Both the position numbers and the translations under genes were made by a program. Below the pieces are notes generated by a model, which saw only the letters and a program-made list of their open reading frames with translations, searched no databases and was not told where the DNA came from. From CAZWLY01 sp964634465 (GTDB lineage Bacteria > Desulfobacterota > Desulfarculia > G963662305), in contig CAZWLY010000011.1 of NCBI GenBank assembly GCA_964634465.1, positions 1-64,000 on the forward strand: DNA of 64,000 bases. Reading direction: 5' to 3'. Below are positions 20,807 to 33,361 of this stretch, piece by piece; the stretch's first letter is position 1, and every line of letters starts with the position of its first letter.

Positions 20807-22129
20807 TTGATCGGACTCGGACAAGACGGCGTGATCATACCCGTGGCCGGAGGCAAGGGCGGCACCGGCAAGAGCTGCCTGGTGGCCAACCTGGGGCTGG
20901 CCCTGTCCCAACGGGGGGTCAAGACCCTGATGGTCGATCTGGATCTGGGCGGCTCGAACCTGCACACCCTCATCGGCCAAAAAAACGTCCGCCAGGGGCT
21001 GGGCCGCCTGTTGGTGGACAAGACCTTGAGCGTCGTCAAGCTGATCCATCCCACTCCCTGGCCGAACCTCGATTATCTTCCCGGCGACAACCAGGTCCCT
21101 CGGGCGGCCAACCTGCACGGGGCCCAGAAGAACAAGATCATGCGCGGCCTGACCGAAACCCGCCACCGGGCGGTGATCTGCGACCTGGGCGCCGGCTCGG
21201 CCTTGAACACTCTGGACTTCTTCCTCCAGTCGCGACGGGGAATCGTTCTGTTCACCCCGGAGCTGACCAGCCTGTTGAACGCCTACCTCTTCCTACGCAA
21301 CGCCGTCTATCGGGCCGTCTCCCGGCTTGTCTCGGGCAATCTCTACGCGGCCGAGGTTCTGGCCGACTTCCGCTCGGCGCCCATCGGCGACAAGGACTGG
21401 GACGTGGCCCGGCTGGCGGCCGAGATCGAGCGGCGGGCCCCGGACCGGGCCGGGCCGGTGGCCGCGTTTCTGAAGTCCTGGCGGCCGGGACTGGTCATCA
21501 ACATGGTGGACGCCCCCCAACAGGTGGTCGGCCTGAAGAGACTGGCCGATCTCGTCCACACCAAGCTCGATATCCAGCCGCTGATCCTGGGCGCCCTGCC
21601 CCGGGACCCGGCCGTGACCGCCTCGGTCAACCGCCGCATCCCGGTCATGGCCGATACGCCTCAGACCGACTACGGCCGGGCGGTGGCCGAGCTGGCCGGC
21701 CGGCTCCTCGATTGGCGCGGCGAGAGCCTGGAACGCATCCGACACCTCGCCGCCGGCTGGCGCTCGCCCGAAACTCGCCCGGCCGCTCCGGCCGGTGGAG
21801 CGGAGGCCCATCTGGAGGCGGTGGTGGCCGAGCTGCTGCCGGTGGTGGACGACCTGGGCCGGGCGGCGGCCTCGGCCGAGAAGGCCGGTCAGACGGCCAT
21901 GGCTCAGGGGCTCAAGCTCACCCTGGACAGCCACCTGGCCCGGCTGGCCAAGCTGGGCGTCGAGACCGTCGAGACGGTGGGCCGAAACCTGGACCCGAAG
22001 CTTCACGAAGCGGTGGAGACGAGACGCCAGCCCGGCGTTCCCAAGGGCCGCATCCTGGCCGAAGTGGCCAAGGGGTTCACCTATCGGGGCCGCCTCATCC
22101 GGCCGGCCAAGGTCATCGTGGCCGACTAG
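20807..22129 (+). CDS. ParA/MinD-like ATPase fused to a GrpE-like domain
   Basis: A 440-residue protein of two parts. Residues 1 to about 300 are a SIMIBI ATPase with deviant Walker A KGGTGKS (17-23) and MVDLDLGGSNLHTLIG, closest in style to FlhG/MinD proteins. Residues about 335-440 match the core of GrpE, the DnaK nucleotide exchange factor: ELLPVVDDLGRA (342-352), DPKLHEAV (396-403), a GRILAEVAKGF stretch and the ending RLIRPAKVIVAD. The long N-terminal GrpE helix is absent. The start is TTG 20807 behind GAGGGGG. It converges on the APC permease, overlapping by 17 bases. The role is unknown; the fusion suggests a positioning ATPase tied to an Hsp70 chaperone. Confidence 0.85.
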   Translation: MIGLGQDGVIIPVAGGKGGTGKSCLVANLGLALSQRGVKTLMVDLDLGGSNLHTLIGQKNVRQGLGRLLVDKTLSVVKLIHPTPWPNLDYLPGDNQVPRAANLHGAQKNKIMRGLTETRHRAVICDLGAGSALNTLDFFLQSRRGIVLFTPELTSLLNAYLFLRNAVYRAVSRLVSGNLYAAEVLADFRSAPIGDKDWDVARLAAEIERRAPDRAGPVAAFLKSWRPGLVINMVDAPQQVVGLKRLADLVHTKLDIQPLILGALPRDPAVTASVNRRIPVMADTPQTDYGRAVAELAGRLLDWRGESLERIRHLAAGWRSPETRPAAPAGGAEAHLEAVVAELLPVVDDLGRAAASAEKAGQTAMAQGLKLTLDSHLARLAKLGVETVETVGRNLDPKLHEAVETRRQPGVPKGRILAEVAKGFTYRGRLIRPAKVIVAD

Positions 22130-23441
22130 CCCGCTCCGGCCGATCCCGGTGATGAACCAGAATCTGCCGGCCGGTGGCCATCCGGTAAACGAGCTCCAGG
22201 AGCAGCGACGCTCCGACCATGACCACCAGCACCCAAATCTTCCGAGGCGCCGAATCGAGCGTCTTCCAGATCAAGGCCGTCAGGGCGAAGAGGCAGACGG
22301 CCGCGCCGGCCAAAGAGATCCCGATCCGGCTGCCGGTCTTTTTGTGGAGCGTCGCGTTGGCCAGGTTGACCGCGGCGAAGATGATCAAGAACCCGGCGCT
22401 GCCCATCGTCGAGATGCTGGACAGATCGAGAAGGTTGGCCATCAAAAGCGAAATCAGGCCGGTGAGGATCAGGCCCTCCAAGGGGCGGCCCTTGATCTTC
22501 TTCTCCAGTTGACTGGGCAGCTCGCCGTCCCTGGCGATGATGTAGCTCACCCGGGCCGAGCCGTAGAGGGTGGCGTTGATGGCCGACAGGGTGGCCAACA
22601 GCGCCGCCACGGCGATGAGCACGAAGCCGAAATGGCCCAGAAACGGCCGGGCCGCCGCGGCCAGGGCGTAGTCCTTGGCGGCGGCGATCTTGTTCAGCGG
22701 CAGGTTGCCCACCACCACCATAGCGATGACGATGTAGATCACGATGACCAGGCCGACCGAGGTGTAGTAGGCCCGCGGCAGGGTGGTTTCGGGGTCCTTG
22801 GTGTTGCGGGCCGTGTTGGCGATGAGTTCGAAACCCTCGTAGGCGACGAAGATTATCATTCCCCCGGCGATCAACGAGATCGGGCTCTCCCAGGTCGAGG
22901 GGGCCAGGGAGGCGAAGTCGATGCTCCCGACCCCCATGGCGGCCACGAAGACGAGGATGGCCATCTTGATGACCACGATGTAGTTTTCGGCCCGGCCGAC
23001 CACGGCGGCCCCGAAACAGTTGATGACCGTGAAAGCGATTATCGACCCGCTGATGACGGCGTGTTTCATGAGCGGCTGCCACGGCGCGGGAAAGAACGTC
23101 GCCCCGTAGCTGCCGCAGGCGTAGGAGTAGAGGGAGATCGTGACCAGGTAGCTAATCCAGAGCAGAATGTTGAGCCCGCCCGTCACCCAACCCGGCCCGA
23201 AGGCCTGGTTGATGAAGGTGACCGTGCCGCCCTGACTGGGATAGGCGACCGACAACTTGGCGTAGGAGTAGGTCGTTATCGCCGCCACCAACCCGGCGAT
23301 GGCGAAGGCGATCGGCGTGCCGCCCCCGGCCAGGATCACGGCCAGGCCCAAGACGGCGAAGATGCCGCCGCCGACCATGCCGCCGACGCCGATGGAGACC
23401 ACCGCCCAGAAGCCGATCTTTTTTTCGTCGCCGTCGGCCAC
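22113..23441 (-). CDS. APC-superfamily amino-acid permease
   Basis: A 442-residue transporter with about 12 membrane helices. The first helix holds the APC substrate/ion motif region VSIGVGGMVGGGIFAVLG, and AYPSQGGTVTFINQAFG and FVAYEGFELIANTARN match helices 3 and 6 of the family. The frame is open much further upstream, but those residues are not membrane-protein-like. GTG 23441 has GGGGGTGG close upstream and gives a normal N-terminus. The substrate is not predictable. Confidence 0.88.
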   Translation of the reverse strand: MADGDEKKIGFWAVVSIGVGGMVGGGIFAVLGLAVILAGGGTPIAFAIAGLVAAITTYSYAKLSVAYPSQGGTVTFINQAFGPGWVTGGLNILLWISYLVTISLYSYACGSYGATFFPAPWQPLMKHAVISGSIIAFTVINCFGAAVVGRAENYIVVIKMAILVFVAAMGVGSIDFASLAPSTWESPISLIAGGMIIFVAYEGFELIANTARNTKDPETTLPRAYYTSVGLVIVIYIVIAMVVVGNLPLNKIAAAKDYALAAAARPFLGHFGFVLIAVAALLATLSAINATLYGSARVSYIIARDGELPSQLEKKIKGRPLEGLILTGLISLLMANLLDLSSISTMGSAGFLIIFAAVNLANATLHKKTGSRIGISLAGAAVCLFALTALIWKTLDSAPRKIWVLVVMVGASLLLELVYRMATGRQILVHHRDRPERASRPR

Positions 23442-23604
23442 GATTCCACCCCCCGCCCCGAGATACGACCACTGCTTAAGCCTACTATCGATCCATCGGA
23501 GAAGGCAACCGGCCCGAACTCGGGCGGGAGAATCGGTTGCTGATCCTTCAATCGAAGGGCCGGCGCCTCGCCTTTGAGAGTCGAACCCGAGGCGGCTCGC
23601 TTCC

Positions 23605-23635
23605 AAACAAAAGGCCCGGGGAAATCCCCCGGGCC
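23605..23635 (-). terminator. Rho-independent terminator after lon
   Basis: GGCCCGGGG and CCCCGGGCC form a perfect 9-bp stem with a 5-base loop. On the minus strand TTTTGTTTG follows. It lies about 30 bases past the lon stop and closes the tig-clpP-clpX-lon operon. Confidence 0.9.
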
Positions 23636-23665
23636 GCATATCTGACAACTACCGCTCGCCCCCGG

Positions 23666-27357
<3,692 letters not shown>

Positions 27358-27360
27358 CGG

Positions 27361-27981
27361 TTACCCCTTGGCCTCGTCATTTTCGGCGTCCTTGAAGACG
27401 GAGCGGTCGGTGATGACCCTGTCCACCACGCCGTAGGACACCGCTTCGACCCCGGACAGGAAGAAGTCCCGGTCGGTGTCGGCCTCGACCTTGGCCTTGT
27501 CCTGCCCGGTGTGTTTGACCAGGATGTCGTTGAGCATACCCTTGAGGCGCAAGATCTCTTGGGCGTGGATCTCGATATCCGACGCCTGACCCTGGAAGCC
27601 GCCCATGGGCTGGTGCAACAGAATGCGGGCGTGGGGCAGGGCGTAGCGCTTGCCTTTCTCGCCCGCCGCCAACAGCACCGCGGCCATGGAGGCGGCCTGA
27701 CCGATGCACAGCGTCGAAACCGGCGGCCGGATCAGCTCCATGGTGTCGTAGATGGCCAACCCGGCCGTCACCGCACCGCCGGGCGAATTGATATAGAAGC
27801 TGATCTCCTTGTCGGGATCCTCCGACTCCAAAAAGAGCATCTGGGCGATGATCAGATTGGCGATCTCGTCGTTGATGGCCGTCCCCAACAGGATGATCCG
27901 GTCCTTGAGCAGCCGGGAGTAGATGTCGTAGGCCCGCTCGCCGCGGGCGCTGTGCTCGATTACTATCGGGACCAGGGACAT
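27361..27981 (-). CDS. clpP: ATP-dependent Clp protease proteolytic subunit ClpP
   Basis: A 206-residue serine peptidase that forms the tetradecameric chamber. The catalytic Ser is in GQAASMAAVLLAAG, the His in LPHARILLHQPMGG and the Asp further on in the DTDRDFF region. The N-terminal axial loop residues (MSLVPIVIEHSARGERAYD) are normal. It sits between tig and clpX, the usual order. Confidence 0.97.
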   Translation of the reverse strand: MSLVPIVIEHSARGERAYDIYSRLLKDRIILLGTAINDEIANLIIAQMLFLESEDPDKEISFYINSPGGAVTAGLAIYDTMELIRPPVSTLCIGQAASMAAVLLAAGEKGKRYALPHARILLHQPMGGFQGQASDIEIHAQEILRLKGMLNDILVKHTGQDKAKVEADTDRDFFLSGVEAVSYGVVDRVITDRSVFKDAENDEAKG

Positions 27982-28035
27982 TTATGCCGTCCTCCGGAAT
28001 TTTATTTCCATCTCGGCGCGAGTCCGTCGCCGGAT

Positions 28036-29340
28036 CTAGTCGGATACGGTCTCGACCTGAATATTAGCCTCGGCCAGCAATCGATTCAAGGTTTTGCGCC
28101 GCAGCAGGCCAGCCTTGAAGGAATCCAGGAGGTTGTTGTCCTCGTGAACCTTTCTGACCTCGTCGGGGCTCTGACCGGCCGCCCGGCCCAATTCCTCGAA
28201 TCCTTCCTGCAAATCCTGTTCCTCTACCTCGATGCCTTCCTTGGCGGCTATCGCTTCTAGGATAAGGTCCTCCTGGCAGCGGCGCAAGGCCTGGGGCCTA
28301 AGATCCTCTTCCAGCTTGGCCGGATTGATTCCAGCCGCCTCCATGCTCAGCCCGCGCATCATCAACGAGCGCTCCACCTGCTGGATGAGGCGCCCCAATT
28401 CCTGGTTCACCAGACCTTCCGGCACCTCGAAGTCGGTTTTCTCGAGAAGTCGGTCCATGAGCTGGTCCTGGAGCAGGCGATCGGCGTCCCGCTTGGCCGC
28501 CTCCGTCATCTGCTCCCTGATCTTGTCTTTCAAGTCGGCCAGGGACTCGAAGCTGTCGCCCAGGCTCTTGGCGAAATCGTCGTCCAGCTCGGGCAGAACG
28601 GTCCGGCGGACCTCTTTGAGGTGGATGGTCAAATCGACCTCCTGGCCGGCCAGGGCATCCAGGAAGAAGTCGGCCGGGAAGGCGACCGTGGCCGTGGCCG
28701 TCTCGCCCTGGGTCAGACCGGCGAGGGCGCTCTCGGCCTCGGGATGGAACCGGCCCTGGCCGAGACGAATATCGAAGCCGGTCAGCGCTCCACCCTCGAC
28801 GGGCCGGCCGTCCCGGCTGGCCTCGAAATCGACCAGGACGGTGTCGCCCTCGGCGGCCGGCCGGTCGGCCGGGGCCGCCTCCAGGGTGGCGTGGACCTGG
28901 CGAATCTCCTCCAGCTTGTCGGCCACCATCTCCTCGGTGATATCCTTCTCCCGGCGTTCGAGTTCGAGGCCGAAGTAGCCGTCGATATCGACTTCCGGAG
29001 CGATTTCGACCAGAAGGGTGTAGCGGTAGGGCGCGTCGCCGTCGAGGACGCCGGGCTCGGCCTGGGGCCTGACCACCGGCTTCAGGCCGCTCTCCTCGAC
29101 CGCCTGGGCGAAAGAGGCCTCGATCAACTGGGCGGCCGCCTCTTCCTTGACCTGGGGACCGTAGTGGCGCTCGAGCACCGAACGGGGAACCTTGCCGGGC
29201 CTGAAGCCCTTCAGGCGAGCCTGCCTGCCGACGCGCTTGTAAATTCTGTCCAGGGACTTGGCCACCTGGTCCCGATCTATTTCAACGGTCAGCCGTTTGG
29301 CCACCGCCGATACGTCTTCCGTGTTGACCAGTTTCATCAT
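28036..29340 (-). CDS. tig: Trigger factor
   Basis: A 434-residue ribosome-bound chaperone and peptidyl-prolyl isomerase. The ribosome-binding tail is at the start (GFRPGKVPRSVLERHYG is the signature loop), the FKBP-like domain is at about 155-245, and the remainder is the helical chaperone cradle. AGAGGACG precedes the ATG. It leads the tig-clpP-clpX-lon operon, whose promoter is visible at 29403-29431. Confidence 0.96.
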   Translation of the reverse strand: MMKLVNTEDVSAVAKRLTVEIDRDQVAKSLDRIYKRVGRQARLKGFRPGKVPRSVLERHYGPQVKEEAAAQLIEASFAQAVEESGLKPVVRPQAEPGVLDGDAPYRYTLLVEIAPEVDIDGYFGLELERREKDITEEMVADKLEEIRQVHATLEAAPADRPAAEGDTVLVDFEASRDGRPVEGGALTGFDIRLGQGRFHPEAESALAGLTQGETATATVAFPADFFLDALAGQEVDLTIHLKEVRRTVLPELDDDFAKSLGDSFESLADLKDKIREQMTEAAKRDADRLLQDQLMDRLLEKTDFEVPEGLVNQELGRLIQQVERSLMMRGLSMEAAGINPAKLEEDLRPQALRRCQEDLILEAIAAKEGIEVEEQDLQEGFEELGRAAGQSPDEVRKVHEDNNLLDSFKAGLLRRKTLNRLLAEANIQVETVSD

Positions 29341-29402
29341 CGTCCTCTAATTCTTTCTTCTCTTTTATGTGGCGATCTTACCGGCTCAAAAACGAGCTTT
29401 AT

Positions 29403-29431
29403 TCTATACCAGCGCTTACGGTGCATCGCAA
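29403..29431 (-). promoter_or_regulatory. Sigma-70-type promoter for tig-clpPX-lon
   Basis: On the minus strand TTGCGA (-35) and TATAGA (-10) are separated by exactly 17 bases. The predicted start lies about 55 bases before the tig ATG. Confidence 0.65.
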
Positions 29432-29658
29432 CCTTAAAAGGCGCTCCACCCCGCCAACGCCTGCAGGATACGATCGCCTTGAAATGAAAGCTTTTTCGGG
29501 CCGAAACAGCCGCCTCCGGTTGGGATCGAAAAACAAAGCCCGGCCCCTCGGCCGAACCAATGGACCAGACACCCCCGACGCCGCCCCTTTCATTATTTTG
29601 GGGGGAGACCGGCCCGGCCCAGGGGGGGAAGTTGGGCGGGGAATGTCGGGCCGGCCTC
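29432..29658. other. Intergenic upstream of tig promoter
   Basis: With 29341-29431 this completes a 318-base gap between the PAS gene end and tig. It is GC-rich with runs of C and G (29596-29640). No gene seen. Confidence 0.4.
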
Positions 29659-30294
29659 CTACTCGAGAAACTCCGGATAGAGTTTCTTGAGACACTCGGG
29701 ACACAGGCCGTGACTGAACTCAGCTTCGGTGTGATCTCGAAGATAGGCTTCGAGTTGGTTCCAGTACCCGCTGTCGTCCCTGATTTTCTTGCACTCGGAG
29801 CAGATCGGGATCAATCCACTCAAGGTCTTGATGCTGGCTACGGCTTCTTCGAGCCGGGCGATCAGCTCTTCCCGCTCCCGGCGCTCCTTGATCCGGTCGC
29901 TGACGTCCCGGACGACGTGGACCGCCTGCTCAACCTTTCCGCCGCGCCCCTTGAGAGGATAGCACAAAATCTCGTAGCATCCCACCCCCGCCTGTCTCCG
30001 GTTGGGGCAATTCAAGGTGTTGCGGCCGTTTTCAAAGGCCTCGATCACCCGGCAGCCGGGGGGCGGCTCGGGCCGGCCGTGGAACCACTCAAAGAAGTTG
30101 GCCCCGATCAGCTTCTCGCCCGGGCGGAAAGCTCTGGCGGCCTCGTTGGCCATCACCGCCCTGTGACCTCGATCGATGACCACCACCGCGTCTGCGGCCA
30201 CGTCCCAATCGAACTCCGGGGCGAATTCGGCTTCGGTTGTCTCCATTTCGGAACCGGCGCCCAACGTGGAGCCCGGCCCCTCCGATTTCAACAT
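29659..30294 (-). CDS. PAS-domain protein with C-terminal Cys-pair module
   Basis: A 211-residue cytosolic protein. A PAS fold spans about 25-130 (DAVVVIDRGHRAVMANEAA ... VRDVSDRIKERR), then a short coiled coil, then a module with GLIPICSECKKIRDDSGYW and HGLCPECLKKLYPE. This CxxC/CxxC-like ending occurs on many deltaproteobacterial PAS proteins and response regulators, and probably binds a metal. There is no kinase, HTH or cyclase output, so it may be an adaptor. Its gene lies between the tig operon and a PAS-LuxR regulator. Confidence 0.8.
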   Translation of the reverse strand: MLKSEGPGSTLGAGSEMETTEAEFAPEFDWDVAADAVVVIDRGHRAVMANEAARAFRPGEKLIGANFFEWFHGRPEPPPGCRVIEAFENGRNTLNCPNRRQAGVGCYEILCYPLKGRGGKVEQAVHVVRDVSDRIKERREREELIARLEEAVASIKTLSGLIPICSECKKIRDDSGYWNQLEAYLRDHTEAEFSHGLCPECLKKLYPEFLE

Positions 30295-30464
30295 TGCGGC
30301 CTGCTCACTCCCCAGCCGGGCGCCCGATGATCAACCGCGATCATTTACAGCCTACACGAAATCACTCGTTAAGCAAGAACTCGCGTCAGAATATTAACCG
30401 ATTAGATTAATTACGAATATCACAGAGACGCCCCAGAAAGATGATAATATATTGAGAGTATATC

Positions 30465-30481
30465 GGTAGGCATAACCTACC
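30465..30481. promoter_or_regulatory. Inverted repeat GGTAGG-N5-CCTACC
   Basis: A perfect 6-bp inverted repeat with a CATAA spacer inside the AT-rich patch upstream of the PAS gene. It is a candidate binding site; no known consensus is claimed. Confidence 0.35.
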
Positions 30482-30661
30482 AGTGAAAGAATCGGCCCCG
30501 TCCCGGAACCGGCCCCGACGCCGGAGCGGGGACCGCCGATCGGACTACGCCCGGCAAGCGCTTCAGCCAGCCGCCGGGCGGTCCGTCCCGGCCGCTCCAA
30601 GACCCTGATCGAAACGCCGGCACGCCGAAACCCGTCCCGAAAAAGAAACCCGGTCCATGGA

Positions 30662-30684
30662 GCGCGGCAGGAGAGATGCCGCGC
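30662..30684 (-). terminator. Stem-loop directly after the PAS-LuxR gene
   Basis: GCGCGGCA and TGCCGCGC form a perfect 8-bp stem with a 7-base loop, starting 6 bases after the stop. The T-rich stretch comes only about 12 bases later (TTTCTTTTT), so termination is likely but not textbook. Confidence 0.6.
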
Positions 30685-30689
30685 CGGGC

Positions 30690-32564
30690 TTACTCGGACA
30701 GGGAGCGCAGGTAAGTGGTCAAGTTGGTCTTCTTATATTTAAGGTTCAGCTTGGCCCGGATGTTTTTGCGGTGGAAGGAGACGGCGTCCGGGGATACGTT
30801 CAAAATCTGGGCGATCTCCTTGGTGGTCCGGCCGTCCCGGATGAGGGAGGCGACCTGAATCTCCGACGGCGTCAGCTTGAGCAGCGCCGAGGAGAGAACC
30901 GAGGCGAAGGGGGCGACCATGTCGCTCAAGTTGGATTCGATCGACTCGATGCAGCCGCGCTGGCTGCTGTCCAGCCGGGTGGCCTTCAGTTTCTCCAGGA
31001 AAGGCAGGATCAGCTCGTTGACGGTGGCCCGGATACGCTCCTGCAGTTCGGCCTTTTCCCTTTCGAGGTGCTCCAACAGCACCTTGAGGGCGGTGTTCGC
31101 CTCCTCCAGTTCCCGGGCCTGCCGGGTGAACTCCATGCCCCAGCGGCGCAGCTTTTGTTGGGCTTGCTTGTGCTCGGTGACGTCTCGCATCAGCGCCACC
31201 ACGCCGGTGACCCGACCGTCCGGGTCCGTCAAGGGATAATAGGACGCGGCGATGTCCCGCTCGCCCCATTTGGGGTAGCTGCAGCGAATCTCGAACTCGA
31301 CCGACTCGCCGGCGAAGCACCGATCCAGGTGGGGTTTGATGGTCGATCGGTAGATCTCGGAGCCGACCACCTCGCTGACGTGCCGGCCGATGACCTCTTT
31401 GCGCTTCAGGTCGTGATAGCTCAGAAAGGCCCGGTTGGCCAAAAGATAGGTGTGATCGGATCCCACGGCGGCGATCAGGTCGGCCGAACTCTCCACCGCC
31501 CGGCGATAGTTGACCAGATCGTCCTCGACCAGCTTGCGGGAGGTGAAGTCGCTGATCGAAACCACCACCTCGGGGGCGGCGTCGCCGGACGGTCGATAGG
31601 GGTAGCAGGAGATACGGACGTAGCGCCGGCCCGTTACGGGGAAATCGACCCAGCTCTCGAAGTGGACCTCCTCTCCGGCCAGGCAACGCTCCAGGCAGGC
31701 CCTGATCGTCGATTCGAACAACTCCCGGCCGACGATTTCGGCCACCGTCTTACCGACGATCTCTTCCCGGCGCTTACCGAACGATTTTTCATAGGCGGCG
31801 TTGACGGTTCGATAGACGAAGTCCCGGTCGATCAAGGCCATCAGGTCTTCGGCGACCGAGATGAGGCGTTGGTGGCGGCGAAGCTCCTCCTCGACCGCCA
31901 AGCGTCCGGCGGCCGCGCCGATGCCGGCGGCGAGGCCCTCGAAGCAGCGGACGAGGCCGGGACTCAAGGCGTTTTCGCGGGTGTGGCCGATCTGGAGCAG
32001 GCCGACGATCTCCTGATCGGTCCGGATCGGGATCAAGGCCACCGTTTCGTAGCCGGCTTGATGGCACCGGTTGCGGATTTTCCCCAACGCCCCGGTCCCT
32101 TCTTCGGCGAGCAGCCGGGTGGTGGAGTTGGTCCAGAAGCTGCCGCCGTCGGTAAAGAACGGCCGGTCCGGCTCGGTCCGGCCGCGGATCACCCGCCCGC
32201 ACAGGCACTCCAACCTCGGCCGGCCGTCCCGGTCGAAGACGACCCGGCCCTCGTCGTCCCGGAGGCAAAGCCGGCGCTCCAAACGCACGAACTCGGCGGG
32301 GAAACCGACGGCCTGATAGTAGGGGTAGTCGTCGCCGTCCCGGAGCCGAAGCCCGACGGCGTCGAAGCCGGTGTGGACCTTGATCAGCCAGCACAGATCG
32401 GCGGCCCAGTCAGGGCCCGGGCCGGCCCGATTCAACAGGCCCAGGGCCGCCACGGCCAGGGCCAGGCCGTCAAAGCCCTCCAGCTTCGGCTCCGCGGCCA
32501 AGACCCGGCGCAGCCGATCCAGCTCGGCCGTCAACTCCTGTCTGCCAACTCTCTTCTCCGCCAT
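30690..32564 (-). CDS. GAF-PAS-PAS LuxR-type transcriptional regulator
   Basis: A 624-residue soluble sensor and transcription factor in one chain. A GAF-like domain is at about 40-240 with an odd Cys pair (LECLCGRV), PAS repeats are at about 250-360 and 370-490 (each ends in a DFTSRK or DVTEHK signature), then a coiled coil, and a LuxR/GerE helix-turn-helix at about 560-620 (LTPSEIQVASLI, RTTKEIAQILNVS, FHRKNIRAKL). There is no receiver domain, so it senses a ligand or redox state directly. This architecture is frequent in Desulfobacterota. GGAG precedes the ATG. The target is unknown. Confidence 0.88.
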   Translation of the reverse strand: MAEKRVGRQELTAELDRLRRVLAAEPKLEGFDGLALAVAALGLLNRAGPGPDWAADLCWLIKVHTGFDAVGLRLRDGDDYPYYQAVGFPAEFVRLERRLCLRDDEGRVVFDRDGRPRLECLCGRVIRGRTEPDRPFFTDGGSFWTNSTTRLLAEEGTGALGKIRNRCHQAGYETVALIPIRTDQEIVGLLQIGHTRENALSPGLVRCFEGLAAGIGAAAGRLAVEEELRRHQRLISVAEDLMALIDRDFVYRTVNAAYEKSFGKRREEIVGKTVAEIVGRELFESTIRACLERCLAGEEVHFESWVDFPVTGRRYVRISCYPYRPSGDAAPEVVVSISDFTSRKLVEDDLVNYRRAVESSADLIAAVGSDHTYLLANRAFLSYHDLKRKEVIGRHVSEVVGSEIYRSTIKPHLDRCFAGESVEFEIRCSYPKWGERDIAASYYPLTDPDGRVTGVVALMRDVTEHKQAQQKLRRWGMEFTRQARELEEANTALKVLLEHLEREKAELQERIRATVNELILPFLEKLKATRLDSSQRGCIESIESNLSDMVAPFASVLSSALLKLTPSEIQVASLIRDGRTTKEIAQILNVSPDAVSFHRKNIRAKLNLKYKKTNLTTYLRSLSE

Positions 32565-32865
32565 CCAAGCCGCTCCGTCTCGGACTCGACCGTCCGGGCT
32601 GGTCTGGAGGCGAAAAGGATCATACCCTCAACACCAACTATCCAGTTACCACAGTTTCGGAAAAAATGGTAGAGAAGGGACGACAGGCTTCCGCCGCCGG
32701 TCGGGCCGGATGGGAAGCGACATTATCAGCTCGGTGACCGGCCCGGCCGCCCCCCACAGCCTTGAGGCGGGCCGGCCGTTCAAACCGTAGTCTTTCGAGG
32801 CGTATTCCGCCCGGCTTCGAGGAGTTCACCGTCGCGGCGTCTCCAGAGAAGCCGTCACGCCCGCC
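32565..32865. other. Intergenic, no gene seen
   Basis: Both neighbours read on the minus strand, so this holds the PAS-LuxR promoter and the 3' end of the small Cys/His protein gene. A TATGAT -10-like hexamer lies on the minus strand near 32620-32630. Confidence 0.4.
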
Positions 32866-33207
32866 TCAATCCCCGGCCGGAGTATGCTCGTGGCGCTCGC
32901 AACCACAGCCGCAACCCTGGCCGTGGGCGTACTCCCGGCCGAGGCCAGGCCCTCGACCGCCCGCCATGGCCGGCCAGTCGGTGGCGGCCGGTTCGGAGGT
33001 CACCCCGAAGGCGTGGCCCAGATCTTCGGCGACAGAGTTGAGATCGTGGACCACCACCTCCATCAGCCCGGCCGCCCGGTGAAGATAGACCGCCGCCGCG
33101 GCGTCAGGGACTTTGGTGCAGCTTCGCCGAAAAAGGCTCAGGGCCGCGGCCAGTTGGTTGAGATCGCCGACGGCCTTGGCCGCGGCCTCGGATTTGGCGT
33201 CGGACAT
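32866..33207 (-). CDS. Small protein with Cys/His-rich C-terminal tail
   Basis: A 113-residue protein. The first 70 residues look helical (LNQLAAALSLFRRSCTKV, YLHRAAGLMEVVVHDLNSVAEDLG). A Gly-rich linker leads to HGQGCGCGCERHEHTPAGD, a compact metal-binding-like tail with three Cys and three His. AAGGAG lies 8 bases before the ATG, which supports translation. No family is recognised. The tail suggests metal handling or metal sensing, as an inference from composition only. It is divergent from the rpiR gene. Confidence 0.6.
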   Translation of the reverse strand: MSDAKSEAAAKAVGDLNQLAAALSLFRRSCTKVPDAAAAVYLHRAAGLMEVVVHDLNSVAEDLGHAFGVTSEPAATDWPAMAGGRGPGLGREYAHGQGCGCGCERHEHTPAGD

Positions 33208-33311
33208 ACTAAGAACTCCTTCAGCAACTCCTTTCGGTTAAAGCATCTTACCGCAGTTCAGAGGGACGGTCGAGAGGAGAAGGGAGAGCGGCTGGGGTCG
33301 GTGTTTTTGGA

Positions 33312-33341
33312 TTGACAGCGGCGAGACTGCTGTAGTAAACT
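33312..33341 (+). promoter_or_regulatory. Promoter of the rpiR-acs-TRAP run
   Basis: TTGACA at 33312-33317 and TAAACT at 33336-33341 are 18 bases apart. The -10 lies inside the first candidate RpiR operator. Confidence 0.6.
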
Positions 33342-33348
33342 CTACTCA
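33331..33348 (+). promoter_or_regulatory. Candidate RpiR operator, copy 1
   Basis: TGTAGTAAACTCTACTCA overlaps the -10. The first nine bases equal the TGTAGTAAA half typical of RpiR/HexR operators. Confidence 0.55.
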
Positions 33349-33361
33349 CCGATTGGGTTAT

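Larger units (their letters stand above)
30295..30689. other. Intergenic with AT-rich patch and hairpins
   Basis: 30340-30480 is distinctly AT-rich for this genome and probably holds the PAS gene promoter (minus strand). A GGTAGG/CCTACC hairpin lies at 30465-30481 and a terminator-like hairpin at 30662-30684. No gene seen. Confidence 0.5.

Noticed and set aside
23540..23600. A GGGTTCGA-like stretch resembling a tRNA T-arm
   Set aside because: The flanking bases do not pair into a T-stem and there is no cloverleaf around it.
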